Made by a program: the position numbers and the translations under genes. From Branchiostoma floridae (taxonomy: Eukaryota > Chordata > Leptocardii > Amphioxiformes > Branchiostomatidae): 64,000 bases of DNA. The stretch lies in assembly GCF_000003815.2 (NCBI RefSeq), contig NC_049984.1, positions 22,832,112 to 22,896,111 on the forward strand, given 5' to 3'. Each line of letters begins with the position of its first letter. Position 1 is the stretch's first letter. Below the pieces are notes generated by a model. The model saw nothing but the letters and a program-made list of their open reading frames with translations. It did not search any database and was not told where the DNA came from. Positions 1 through 11,400 of this stretch are shown piece after piece.

Positions 1-273
1 TTGGGTGCACCACTTAAATTTAAGTAAGAACCTAATAATGAAACTTAGTTACAAGCTATCAAATTCTTAAACAAGTACCACGACAGACATTTCTATCATC
101 TTTCTAACTTAGATGTCAAGAACATGTTGTATACTAGTATACTTTGATATCTTAACATACATAAACCTAAGAAAATATTTGGATGCACCCTGTGCACCAA
201 AAGAAATAATTGGGTGCACAGTTCCAATTTTGGGTGCACCTGGGTGCACATGCACCCAGTATTTCGAGCCCTG
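1..273. mobile_element. Truncated MITE, 5-bp-TSD family (GGTGCACC subtype)
   Basis: The left end is cut by the window edge. The right end is the inverted terminus GTATTTCGAGCCCTG at 259-273. The interior has clustered GGGTGCACC motifs and an AT-rich core, and matches the complete element at 4527-4848 in reverse orientation. No coding capacity is seen. It is non-autonomous and the transposase source is unknown. Confidence 0.75.
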
Positions 274-343
274 GTAATACGAAATACATGTTACTGGTAC
301 TGACAAATCAGTTATAGAAACTACGAGGGGTGATCAATAAGTT

Positions 344-2259
344 TAATAAGACGATTTAACTATACATTCGCATGAGGGAAATGTGGAATCCATTTTTATT
401 GAACTTCCAGTGTCTTCCTCTCCTACTCGTAAAAATATAATATTAGGATGTGTATACCGACCGCTTGACATGGATATTAAGGACTTTACTATTCATCTTG
501 CGACAACACTGGATGCAATAAGTAAGGACGGAAAAACATGTTTTCTTCTTGGCGATTTCAATATAGACTTACTAAAAAATGAAAGACATACTCTAACGAC
601 AGATTTTTTAAATATGTTATTCTCGTGTAGTATTTATTACACTATCACAAAAACAAACAAGAATAACTAACAAATCAGCTACTTTAAATGACAATATATA
701 ATTATAAACAAACTCATTATCCGAATCCTATATCTCAGGCGTGCTTGTAACAGATATTTTGGATCATTTTCCTATATTTTACATAATGAATTGTAAAACT
801 GGAATGAGTAAAACTAGCAGTCCAAAACGTTGTTTGCGCAGATTTACCAGTTCTAATATCACTAAATTCAATAACCAATTAGCGGCGGAAACACAGGATA
901 ATTTATACAATTACTCTAACACAAACGATATGCCTACAGTCATTTTATTCAAGTCATTACTTCTCTGTTTGAAGAATGTTTCCCGATTGTTACTCACTCT
1001 GGACGTAATGTAGAAAAGAACAAACCTCACTCCTGCATTTCATAAATCGTCCATCAAGAAAAACAAGTTATACAAAAACTATGTAAAGAATCCAAGTCCA
1101 ACTTCTTTCCAGACATATAAAACTTACAGAAATAAATTCAACACATTAGTACGCTTATCTAAAACGAATCACTATCACAAAAAATTCAAGGACTGAAGGA
1201 GACAACAGACAACATTAGAAACACATGGAAATTGATAAACGAGCTTCTTAATAAAAAAAGAAATCGAAGGTTCTTCCTAGCAAACTCTGTGATGACACAT
1301 ATGAAATATCAAACCCATAAGTCTTCAACAACTTCTTTGTTAATATTGGACCCTCACTAGCAAAAAAGATCGACAAGACTGATTGTTCTCCTCTATCTTT
1401 CATTAACAATGTCTACCCATCTTATAAGTTATAGCTTGTATTGTAACATTGTATGGGCTAGTACATACCTCCGCATCACTTACACCTCTACTCTTTCTGC
1501 AGAAACGATTCGTCCGAATAGTCTCAAATGTGTCATGCACATTCCCTTCTGCATCTTTGTTTCATAATCTAAAAGTAATAACTATATATGATATAAACAA
1601 ACTACAAAGTAAACCTTTTCGTCCACAAAACAGTTAACAATAGTTCTTGTATACCAAAGCAAGTCCAGGGCCTTTTCCATTACAATTCAGACCTTCATCA
1701 CTACAGTACTAAATATTGTAACCACCTAAAACAGATCCAAGTAAAAACACAACAAAGAAAGTTCTCCATGCTGTTCAGGTGTCCACAAATTTGGAATAGT
1801 TTAAGTCAAACCTTACATCTTTGTCATTCATTTCCCATCTTCAAAAACCTGTTAAAAAAGTCATTATTAGATATTCAAACACTTAATTAATCTCCTTTTC
1901 ATTGTTCTTCTATTTCAACATTTTTAGTTGGTACATTTCATTTGATGTTATGTTCTTATTTCATCTAATTTGTTATGATATTTGCTTAGTTATCAATTAT
2001 TGGACTATTAAAATTTTCTTTCATTTTGTTAATTGATATAATACTTTTGGGTATATTATTATCTAATGTATAATTTTTTCACATCTATCCAATCTTTATA
2101 AGCTTATGAATTGTTAAATTGTATTATAATTTGTTACTTCTGGGGGAAGACTATGTATTCCACGAGGCTTTTTTTCTCCCCCCCCCCCCCTGCACGTTCT
2201 TTGTGTTATGTTATCTTTTTTAAAGATTGGGCAAAATAAATAAAATTAAAATCAAAAAA
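344..2259 (+). mobile_element. LINE (CR1/L2/Jockey-like) fragment, RT core deleted
   Basis: 383-670 encodes an endonuclease-domain remnant with CVYRPLD and a LLGDFNIDLL motif, typical of APE-type non-LTR retrotransposons. 741-1013 and scattered frames continue ORF2 remnants. 1449-1637 encodes a C-terminal remnant (LLFLQKRFVRIV ... YDINKL). The central reverse-transcriptase catalytic region is missing: the frame jumps from the pre-RT region to the C-terminus near 1410-1450. The 3' end is an A-rich AAATAAAATTAAAATC-type tail at about 2230-2259, abutting mariner sequence. No clear target duplication is seen. The copy is inactive. Confidence 0.75.
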
Positions 2260-2306
2260 TTCTCGGCCCTCCTTATAAAACGTTACAGAAGGAAGATTTT
2301 CTTACA

Positions 2307-3839
2307 CTATTTTTCTACATAGTCCCCTCTAAGCTCAATGCACTTTGTCCATCGCTGTTCCAGTTTTCCTATTCCCTGCTGGAAGAAGGTTTCATCTTGG
2401 CCCTTTAGATAGGCATCAACAGCTTGGATGATGTCATCATCCGTCTCAAAACGGTGACCACGCAAGTGGGACTTCAGATTAGGAAACAGGTAGAAGTCTG
2501 ATGGTGCCAGGTCAGGTGAGTAGGAAGGGTGAGGTAGAGTTCAAAGCACATTCATTTGCTGCCACCACTGCCACCTGTGCTTTGTGGACAGGTGCATCAG
2601 GGCTTGAAATACTTTTTTCTGCATACCTGCACTGGTACAGGTAACATTGAAAATTACCTGCACCAGACAAATTTTACCTGCACCACTCTGAATTCAGGAA
2701 GTATGGATCATACTAAAATTGTTCAGGAACCTGCTATTTTTTCTTCTTTTATACTTAATAGGTGGTAAAAGTCAATGCAGGTGATAACAGTCCACATACA
2801 CCTACACAAAATGACATTTATGTATAGAACCCAGTACATGGACCAGTGCAGGTTAGGTGCAGGTACTGAGGTAGACACCAGAAATACCTGCACAGCTTCA
2901 ACTTTACCTGCACTAACCTGCATATGCAGGTGGTATTTCGAGCCCTGTGCATTGTCCTGGAGCAGCAGCACACCAGCTCGAAGCTTTTCTCTCCTTTTCT
3001 CTTGGATTCCTGCTCTTAACTGTCGTAGTTCGGAAGCATAGTACTCTCCATTGATTGTTTGACTCTTTTGCAAGTAGTCAATCATGATGACCCCCCTTGC
3101 TGTCCCAGAACACAGAGGCCATCACCTTGCCAACCGATGACACTCGCTTGATCTTCTTGGGCGGCTGTGAACCCTTGTATGTCCATTGCTTGCTCTGTTC
3201 TTTTGATTCTGGATCAAAGTGGTGAACCCAGGTCTCATCTTGGGTCACAAATCTCTTGAGAAAGTTGTCAGGATTTGACTGGAAACGGGCCAACAGTGTC
3301 CTCAAAACTTGCAGCCTGTTCAACTTCTGATGTGGGGTCAACATTCGGGGCACCCACCTTGCTCATCGCCAATCATTTTTGGACAAAACATTTTGAACTG
3401 TACCACAACTGATGCCTAGTGAATGTCCTATATGTCGGATAGTGACACGTCTGTCATTCTTTACCATGCGATGGATAGCCTCAACCTGATCGTCCGTGGT
3501 GGCTGATTTTGGGCGTCCAGACCTTGGATCATCTTTCGTGCTCCACTGGCCTCGCTTGAAGTTAGCAACCCACTTCTTTACGGTGGAATAAGAAGGGGAG
3601 TCCTCACCAAGTGTCTTGACCATGTCTTCGTGGATTTCCTTGGGAGTCTTCCCCTTTTTATAGAGATCCTTGATCACAGCGCGAGCTTCTGTCTTGTCCA
3701 ATTTGTGACTTTCTTCACACCTGCTGGTTTTGCGATACTTGATGACAGCGTGAGCTTCTGTCTTGTCCAATTTGTGACTTTCTTCACACCTGCTGGTTTT
3801 GTGATACTTGATGACAGCGTGAGCTTCTGTCTTGTCCAT
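2307..3839 (-). pseudogene. Mariner transposase pseudogene
   Basis: It starts at an ATG at 3839 and ends at a TAG at 2309-2307. The paired-like HTH N-terminus, a TQDETWVHHF block (first catalytic Asp), a LQDNA block (second Asp, interrupted by the MITE) and a SPDLAPSDFY block (third Asp) mark a DD34D mariner. Lesions: an in-frame TGA near 3360, a 1-nt insertion in a G run near 3095, a further frame change near 2540, and the 350-bp MITE. The N-terminus carries two extra tandem copies of a 23-codon unit beginning DKTEAHAVIKY (about 3699-3839). It cannot make an active enzyme. Confidence 0.85.
2598..2947. mobile_element. MITE, 5-bp-TSD family (ACCTGCAC subtype), inserted in mariner
   Basis: The termini are CAGGGCTTGAAATAC (2598) and GTATTTCGAGCCCTG (ending 2947). 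Flanking TGCAT copies at 2593-2597 and 2948-2952 form a 5-bp target duplication; removing the element and one copy rejoins the mariner DNAP codons. The interior is rich in ACCTGCAC/GTGCAGGT motifs rather than the GGTGCACC of its sisters. The CAGGG end resembles hAT elements, but the 5-bp duplication is not the usual 8 bp. Confidence 0.85.
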
Positions 3840-4137
3840 TTTGTGATTTTCTTCTTTCTTCTTTCTGAATGGGCACCAAGGGCTAATTAATGAATACCTA
3901 AATTTGCATTTCTATAGGCAGTGACTTAAAACATTGAAGTATCAAGTTATACCCCAGAATAGGAGTTCCGCCCCTCGTTTCATGGTGAGGCTGAGAACTT
4001 ATTGATCACCCCTCGTACATGTACTGATACCCAACCCTAGTCCTCCTCCATTACTACAAAGTGAGAGGGGAAAACGAAGGAAGTTCAAATATATTCCAAC
4101 TACAAGCTATAGCAGAGAATGAGTTGAAGAGGGAATA

Positions 4138-4930
4138 CAGTCAAACCTGTCTATAGCGGCCACTCAAGGGACTGGAGAAACATGGCCACTATAGACAGGT
4201 GGCCATCATAGAGAAAATGTTGATCAATTGACCATGAGCAAGCTACACATGATTTCAGTTCCCACTAATCTTTCTCATCAAGTATCATTGTCTCGATCGG
4301 TAAATTCACCGACAAAGACTCATGCATACCTTCTGCTAATGCCAAAATGACCCTGTCAAGAACTCCAAATCCTCGCAAACTACAATTTCAAACACGGTGC
4401 AGGGTGACATAAGGCTGCAGTATGGTTGCAACAGGCAGTGTTTCTGTATCTACGGGACCGGAAATCACGTGGCCGTGGCCGTGTTGGACAGGTGGCCGCT
4501 AAGCCTATTTCTTAATCATTACAAATCAGGGCTCGAAATACTGGGTGCATGTGCACCCAAGTGCACCCAAAATTGGAGCTGTGCACCCAATTATTTTCTG
4601 TGGGTGCTTTATGTATGAAAAGATATCAAAGTATACTAGTATACATCATATTCTTGACATTTAACTTTTATAAAGATAAAAATGTCTGTCATGATACTTG
4701 TTTAAGAATTTGATAGCTTGTAACTAAGTTTTATTATTAGGTTTTTTACTTAGATTTAAGTGGTGCACCCAAAATTGTTTTGGTGCACCCAATTTTTTAA
4801 GCTGGGTGCACCAGTGCACCTAATCCCAAAAATGAATTTCGACCCCTGCAAATCCAAGGGACCGACAAAAAGTGGCCACTATGGCCAGGTGGCTGCTGTA
4901 CAAAGGTGGCCGCTAATACAGGTTTGACTG
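4138..4930. mobile_element. Tigger/pogo-like MITE with TA target
   Basis: The termini are CAGTCAAACCTGTCTATAG (4138) and an inverted counterpart ending CAGGTTTGACTG at 4930, flanked by TA (4136-4137, 4931-4932). The subterminal arms carry repeated GTGGCC(A/G)CTATAG-type motifs. It is interrupted by the MITE at 4527-4848; the unbroken length would be about 466 bp. Internal pieces recur in MDP1 intron 3 (about 14085-14170 and 15515-16005). Confidence 0.75.
4527..4848. mobile_element. MITE, 5-bp-TSD family (GGTGCACC subtype), inserted in Tigger-like MITE
   Basis: It starts CAGGGCTCGAAATAC and ends in a diverged inverted copy (GACCCCTG). CAAAT at 4522-4526 and at 4849-4853 is a 5-bp target duplication. 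The arms hold clustered GGTGCACCCA motifs and the core is AT-rich. It is the full-length counterpart of the truncated copy at 1-273. Confidence 0.85.
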
Positions 4931-4969
4931 TAGTAAATGATGTTTTATTTTACTACTGGAGAGGTAGAC

Positions 4970-7637
4970 CTACTTTTTCTGTCTCTCCCTGGTGTAGATC
5001 CGTTCTCCACTCAACAGCTGCCAGGTGGACTGGCAGGTGGGCACCTGGAACACCTCCGGCATGGACTTCTGGTCCACCTGATGGGACAAATATGCAAACA
5101 ACAGATGATACACCTGTGAGTGAGTGGGTAGTGACGGCATACATGGGTGAGAGTGTGTGAATGAGTGTGAGTGTGTGAATGAGTGAGTGAGTGTATGACC
5201 ATGAGAATGAGTGTATGTGTGTGAGTAACTGAGTGTATGAGTGACTGANNNNNNNNNNNNNNNNNNNNNNNNNNNNNNNNNNNNNNNNNNNNNNNNNNNN
5301 NNNNNNNNNNNNNNNNNNNNNNNNNNNNNNNNNNNNNNNNNNNNNNNNACTAAATGAGTGAATGACAGTAATCTTTTTAAATGAGTGAATAGGAATGTGA
5401 ATGAATATCAGCAAATAAATGAATGAGAATGAGTGACTGAGTGTATGAGTGAGCATGTGAGTGGGTGTATGTTATTGAGTGTGTGAGTGCAAGTTAGTGA
5501 GTGATGGTGACTGAGCAAGTGAGTGATTGAGTGTGAGACACCAAGCTAATACTAGTCCTTATGTAAATTGTAACCATTGGAAATATTGTCACCAACATAT
5601 CAGAAAACAAGTCAATTGTATAACTTTTGTTACCACTACCGTACAGTACTAGTATACTATCGTTTTTTACTTACTTCTTTCAGCTCATGTGTGATCCACT
5701 CCGCAGCAATATCAGCAAGCACTTTGTGTGTTAAGGAGCGGGACGCAAGAATCGCACTGAAGGTGTCCAGTGTAGCATCTCGCTTGGACCTTTCTTCCTC
5801 CTTCTCTGATATCTCCTGCTTCTGTTCCTCAAGAAGTTCATTCTTTCCACCAAGACTGTTGTCTTCTTTACTCGAAGACTTATCTACATCTTCATCCTGA
5901 TTGTCTTCCCTTTCTGTAAGACTGTCTTCTGTCCTGTCTTCTTCTGTAGCATCTTCTTCTTGGGAAGCCGATCCCTTTTTGTCAAGTTTTTTATCTTCGA
6001 TAAGTATTGGGCATTCTGAGTCTTGTACCTCAGTTTCTGACCTGATGCCGCTAAAGACTGATTGTCCTTCGTTAGTTAATTCGTTCGTTATCTCATCCTG
6101 ATTGAACATCAAGCCATCACCACTTGCGCTAAAGCTGAAATTACTTCCTTCAAAGTCTTCGTCAGTAGCTGTGTCATATAGATGGAGTTCCGGGGTGTCT
6201 CTCCCGTCATTTTCAAACTCATCTACGAAAGAATTCAGCCCTATACTGTCAAAGGCGTCCGAGTCGAACGTTTCGGAAAAATCAGGTCCTTGGTATATAT
6301 CGTATGGCTGGAGTTCAGGCGGCCCTTCGGAAGGGTCAAGTTCGTCAGTTTCCATGGCTTCGCAGGTGTTTGGTAAAAGTTCACAGGCGTTTGGCAAAGG
6401 TACTTCTGTCTTTGTACCCGGCACTGTGCTTGGTTCGTCCGTTCTGCTCCCGTTAGAACAAACCGTTTCAGGGTCAAGGTTAGGAGGAGCGTCCTTTTGA
6501 CCTTCAGACTGTGTGACGCTCATTGTGCCGACCTCTGTTTCTTCCTTGTCTTCAGCGTTACCCATGTTGGTGATCACCTATTGATGTAGAAATCAGCTCC
6601 TCTCTATCTGGACTAGAAGTTGGAAGATGCACCCATGTCAGAATCTGAAGAAAGGTAAGATTGCATCAGAACATTATCATCAATTTGAAAGGTAGCCGTT
6701 GCAAGCAAATAGCATGTCTACCTTCAGATAGCCTACTCTAACAAACTTCTTCTCTGTTGAGTCTTACTCTAACACATTCATATATGTGATGACCAGCCCC
6801 TCCAACTCTGTCCTGCCACTTGCTACTTTATATTATAATATAACTGTTAGCTACTTTACCAGTAACCATGATGGTGACAAGCAACTGGTCATTGACCTTT
6901 TTTGTTTGGAGAAGAAGAGAAAGAAGAAACAGCAAAAACAGTATGTTTCCCTTCCTTGACAGTAAACATAATCAAACCTTCAATAGCACACAAAGCTTTG
7001 TTTTGTTTCCAAACAATAAAGAATTTAATCTTAGAAAACAACTTTTTTTCAATCACAAATAAACTTTAAACCTCATAGGTAGTATCCACTAAAACTGTAG
7101 GTATTTGAGAAAAACAACAAAGATACAACCGAAGCATTAGGAATAGATTTGACATATAAAAGTGAAAAGGAGTCTAATTTCCAGTGAAAGTTTGTTGTAG
7201 AACCACTTGACTATCAATTACGACACCTCTGTAATGCCAGAACACCTGTTGAATATTCATCAGCAAAGAGAAAGTGATAAAAGCGTGTTGGTATCAAATT
7301 ACCGTTGCATTTGCAACAATAAAACTGAGTTTTATGAGCTTTTGCTTTGTCTCCAAGCCATTTCAGTATGACACAAAAGTCTAAATCCATGTTTTCCATT
7401 AGTCTAATTGGAAATGCTTGCTAATCTCTTTTCCACATGGCTAGGATAATGTAAACAATGATATATTACGTTATTAAGGCGCATAAATACCATCTGTGCT
7501 GACAAGGCCATTCGCCCAACCAGCTTCTCATCAATATTGACGTCACGAGGCCACCAATGTGTATGCAAATTACCATGCCCATATTTGGAAGTCAGTGACT
7601 GCCTAATATCCAACAGGAGGCCTTCCTGAGACGCCAT
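4970..7637 (-). CDS. Acidic Ser/Glu-rich protein of unknown function, about 397 aa, three coding exons
   Basis: Gene model on the minus strand: exon 1 7637-7491, exon 2 6577-5675, exon 3 5113-4970 (TAG). All junctions are GT-AG, both introns are phase 0, and the joined frame is open. ATG at 7637 has a favourable context (AATATGG). Exon 1 gives 49 residues starting MASQEGLLLD, exon 2 gives 301 and exon 3 gives 47 ending RERQKK. The middle is strongly acidic with runs of Glu, Asp and Ser (about residues 220-310). The last 85 residues look folded and helical (ILASRSLTHKVLADIAAEW then VYHLLFAYLSHQ). I see no signal peptide or membrane segment and recognise no family. It is head-to-head with MDP1. 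A shorter start at 6565 (exon 2) is possible. The 5249-5348 N gap lies in intron 2. Confidence 0.7.
5114..5674. repeat. GAGT-type microsatellite in intron 2 of the acidic-protein gene, with assembly gap
   Basis: From about 5118 to 5540 the sequence is degenerate GTGAGTGA/TGAGTGTA repeats. 100 N at 5249-5348 interrupts it, which is typical of a placeholder gap in a simple repeat. The apparent ORFs here are repeat artefacts. Confidence 0.85.
6578..7490. other. Intron 1 of the acidic-protein gene
   Basis: The donor is GTATTT after 7491 and the acceptor ends TCAATAG before 6577, both on the minus strand. The interior is AT-rich with no recognised repeat or ORF. Confidence 0.55.
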
Positions 7638-8470
7638 ATTGGCTAAATTTAGGAAATGATTTTGGTGGACAAAAGCCTTCTTTTTGATCACCTAGAACAC
7701 TTTCCCGCTCATATTCTAACAATTTAGGGCGATATATGGCTAATAAACAAACCCGATCACGGTGTGGGTTGTTTCTTTGTCGTCTGCTTATCCGTCAATC
7801 ACTCCCTCCTTTATCCACAGGACGTCCCAGACAAAAACCGACCGATTTCTAGGATTATTCTACGACTCGTTAGAAAGACCACAAGATGGCCTAAAGCTGT
7901 GATAGCTGAAAGAGATACTGGTTATTTTTCCAGCGCGTACGTACCGGTTTTGTGGCCACCAAAACACCGACAGCCGACACCACAATCGCGACGAACACAA
8001 AATTTGCGCCATCTTCCCTTCTAGCCAGGTCATCGGTCACGTGGCCAAGAAAACTGACGTCATCAGATCTATCCACTCAAACAGGGGGTGATAATCTCAA
8101 ATCATTTTTGATAACTTTCAACAAAATTAGTAATACCCCCAAATAATTCAATTTATAAAATTATCACAGGAAGTTATGACCTAATTTATCAATAAAATTC
8201 CATTAAGTTCAAATTTTGTTGTGTGAATTAAACTTTCAATAGTGTCTTCTCCTCATAAATGATAGACTCGTCCATTGTAATATCAGCCGGTGCATGTGAG
8301 ACTTGACATAGGACATGTGGACACCGTCCAACACAGTCTGAATGCTTTCTGACTCTGTTGTCTTCCTGTTGAGAACATTTAGAAGCTTTATCGCTCCAGT
8401 AAGGAGGAAACCCTCGGACTATCAGCTGACGCAAGATTGTGGTCAGAAAACTCAGGGAGATACAGCTGAC
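7638..8470. promoter_or_regulatory. Putative bidirectional promoter between the acidic-protein gene and MDP1
   Basis: The two start codons diverge and are about 830 bp apart. The interval holds a GC-richer patch (about 7760-8060) with TGACGTCA-like and CACGTG-like sites near 8040-8065, and no transposon signature was seen. No TATA box is obvious. The shared-promoter role is inferred from arrangement only. Confidence 0.45.
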
Positions 8471-11400
8471 ATGGCTTCAAGTTTTGCCCCTCCCACCCCG
8501 AAACCCGAACTTTTGGTTCTCGATGTCGGTAAGCAAAATGTTTGTAGATTATCTTGCTTGTACATTCTAGAGTGACTTTGTAACAAAGATTACGTGAAGT
8601 ATGAAGGTTGACAATTGTTCTGGCACACACACACACATGTGCACACATACAAACAAACAAACACACACACACACACACACACACACTTATATAACTTATA
8701 CATATGCACACAGACCTCGACCAAACATGTACACTAACACTTACACACACACACACACACACATGCACACACACACACAATACTCAAATACATGCATAAC
8801 AATTTACGCACACAGGTACAATGTGTTCACACAGACACATGCACAAACATATATACGCAAATATGCTCACGGACATACACGCTCAACATACACACACACA
8901 CACATGCACACACACACAAACATACAAACATACAATTGCACAGTCACATAACGTTACATGTGCATTTACACACATTCTGATTTGATTAATTTTGAACAGC
9001 TATGATGTTGACAGTAACAGTAAGTGAAATTCATGCTTTACAATTGTCACATTATGATTATCAATATTCATATCACTTGTTTTCAGACTGGACGTTATGG
9101 CCCTTCCACACTGACATGGACGTTTCACCCCCCTTCAAGAAAGACAGGTAAAATTCCAATCAATCATCTTTGCTGCTAATGTTAGCACTTTTTTATCTTC
9201 TTCAATGTAGCACCCATTGAATATTAACGTTGATCACCGATTGTCACATACACTGATACTGTTAGCGACTATTGTATTTTCTCAAAGTACACACTTTTGA
9301 ACTTTTCAAAAAGTTGCTGCAAGTTGGATTGAAACTGACATAGCTGTATACTTGTATCTTGATTATCGGTCATATGATCACACATGTTCGCACATGTTTA
9401 CACACGGCGGGGTTATACCGCCCCTTTCGGAGTGACAGACCCTTTCGCTGGCTGATTACAAAACAGGGATGCGCCAGGTCTCCCGTCCGGGTGAATGATG
9501 TAATTCACCATGTGTCTGATACGAGACAAAGGTTTGCCAGGCCTCCATCCGGGTGATTTGAAGTGAATCACCAACTCCAGACGGAAGGATTTGCACCATT
9601 GCACACCGCACCATCGCACGTGTGGGGTTCTTAAATGTGCCTGGGGTGTGGCTCTCCCCAGTCACGGGACCTCCATTTAACGTCCTATCCGAGGGACGGC
9701 CCTAGCTGAAGCTAGGTACTCATTTTCACCTGAGTAAAGTGAGGAAAGCCGTGTAAAGTGCCTTTCCCTAGGGCACAAGATCGGTGACACGCGGCCGGAT
9801 TCGAACCCGACACCTCCCAGTCCCGAGGCAAACACACTGCCAGTGCACCACGCGGTAGTACTTTGTATCTTGATTGTACGCAAGTCAAGCACTATAGTGT
9901 GCCCTGAGTTTAAGTTTTTGTTTGTACCTACAGCAGTGGTGAAGTGAGGGACAGCAGAGGGAAGACCATCCAACCCTTTCCTGATGTACCCAGGATACTG
10001 GACTGGCTGAAGGGGAATGGGTACACTCTGGCCTTAGCTTCCAGGTAAATGTAATCAGAAAAACACACTTACAATAGGCCGATCCTCCCTGTCCATCACA
10101 ATTAGCATTTCAACCAATGGGAGGTTGGCAATCATAGGTATAACCAATGAGAGAGTGGCTACACGTCCATCATGTATTTGCATGTTATGCTTTTGTTTTG
10201 TATTTCTACATTTTGACGGAGGTGAGTGGAGCTATGGGATCGGTCTATTACATATGGAAAAAAAAAAACATTTTTAGATGGAGTTTTTGTGGTAGTTTAA
10301 AGTCGGTATCAGGAAACTGTATGGTGTGTAGTCAGAATAGAAATGTTGAGCAAGACAAATACGTATCAGAATAAGGCCCCGTTCATGATACAAAAAACGA
10401 AACGGTTCTATCGGTTACTATCGGTTAGGCCAGCTGAAACGGATAAGTTTTGTCATCATGGACGGTCCGAAACGGATCTGAAGCGATAGGAAACGGTTTG
10501 TTCGGAACCTCCTCGCGAGGTAGTATTGAAACGGTTTCTTCCTTATCCGGAATTGCGAATTTGTATCATGAACGCAAAAGCGGCGCGATCCGTTTTACAT
10601 CCAGGCATGTGCGTTTATATTTGGTGGCGCCACGGGGAAAAAGTACAATTTTTGATCTGTCATTCGCGTGTTTCGGCCGCGTTTTCAATCGTAAAATTCG
10701 TTTTTATTATCGGGCCGCCTCCTGGTAGACTGAGCAGCCAGCAGTCCTGATATCGCAGGTTAATGTGTCAGGAGATCCAGTGGAAATATCATAGCATGGC
10801 ATATATCGGGACCACAATGTTTTCAGAGCCATTTCCAGGGTCAAAACAGAACTCAGCTTCGAATTCAGTAAGACATTGGTAAGATTTCGATCAGAGACCA
10901 ATAATCTGACAAAGAAATACAAGTTTCGGCAAGATCACAACAACCTCAGGGGTCAGAGGTCGCATTACCATTCATTACCATGCCTTTTCAAGGAACTGAA
11001 ACGGTTTGCAAGTTTGCATCGTGAACGCAAAATACAAACCGTTTCCTGTCGTTTGCTGTCGGATTTCCAGGCCTAACCGATAGAACCGTTTCATTTTTTG
11101 TATCATGAACGGGGCCTAATTGTAAATGGTGAACATTCACATTTTTTGATCCCGCACAAAACAAGCATGTGTGCTGTTGTGTATTGTGTTATCAGTGTGC
11201 TTCATGTCGGGATATATAGGAACATGTCATACTGCAATTCTATAACAATCTGCCAGGAGGCACAACCACACGCATCTAAAAGGTCGTACTACTTTTTCCG
11301 CCTCCCAAATGAGACTGGACACTTTTTTCAAGCATCCAGACTGTACTGCTCTTTCCGGCAACCTTTGTTATATTTCAGCCATACATAGTATGGTGAAATA

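Larger units (their letters stand above)
324..4015 (-). mobile_element. Mariner (DD34D) transposon, degenerate, with two nested insertions
   Basis: The ends are inverted: CGAGGGGTGATCAATAAG at 324 and its reverse complement ending at 4015, each flanked by TA (322-323, 4016-4017), the usual mariner target. The transposase runs on the minus strand. A plus-strand LINE fragment (about 344-2259) is inserted just inside the 3' terminal repeat, and a 350-bp MITE (2598-2947) sits inside the transposase. Without both insertions the element would be about 1.4 kb, a normal mariner size. Confidence 0.85.

Noticed and set aside
4906-5160. Plus-strand ORF with a GTGAGT donor at 5115, a possible plus-strand exon
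   Set aside because: The same DNA reads better as the last exon of the minus-strand gene, with an acceptor, phase 0 match and stop codon.
8388-8980. Long ORFs rich in Thr/His or Val/Cys on both strands
   Set aside because: They follow a (CA)n microsatellite in an MDP1 intron; composition, not coding.
9780-9865. Possible minus-strand tRNA gene
   Set aside because: tRNA-like head of a SINE; no intact acceptor stem.
10450-10750. ORFs of 74-92 aa inside the Harbinger-like MITE
   Set aside because: No similarity to transposase or Myb-like proteins; the element is non-autonomous and the frames lack codon bias.
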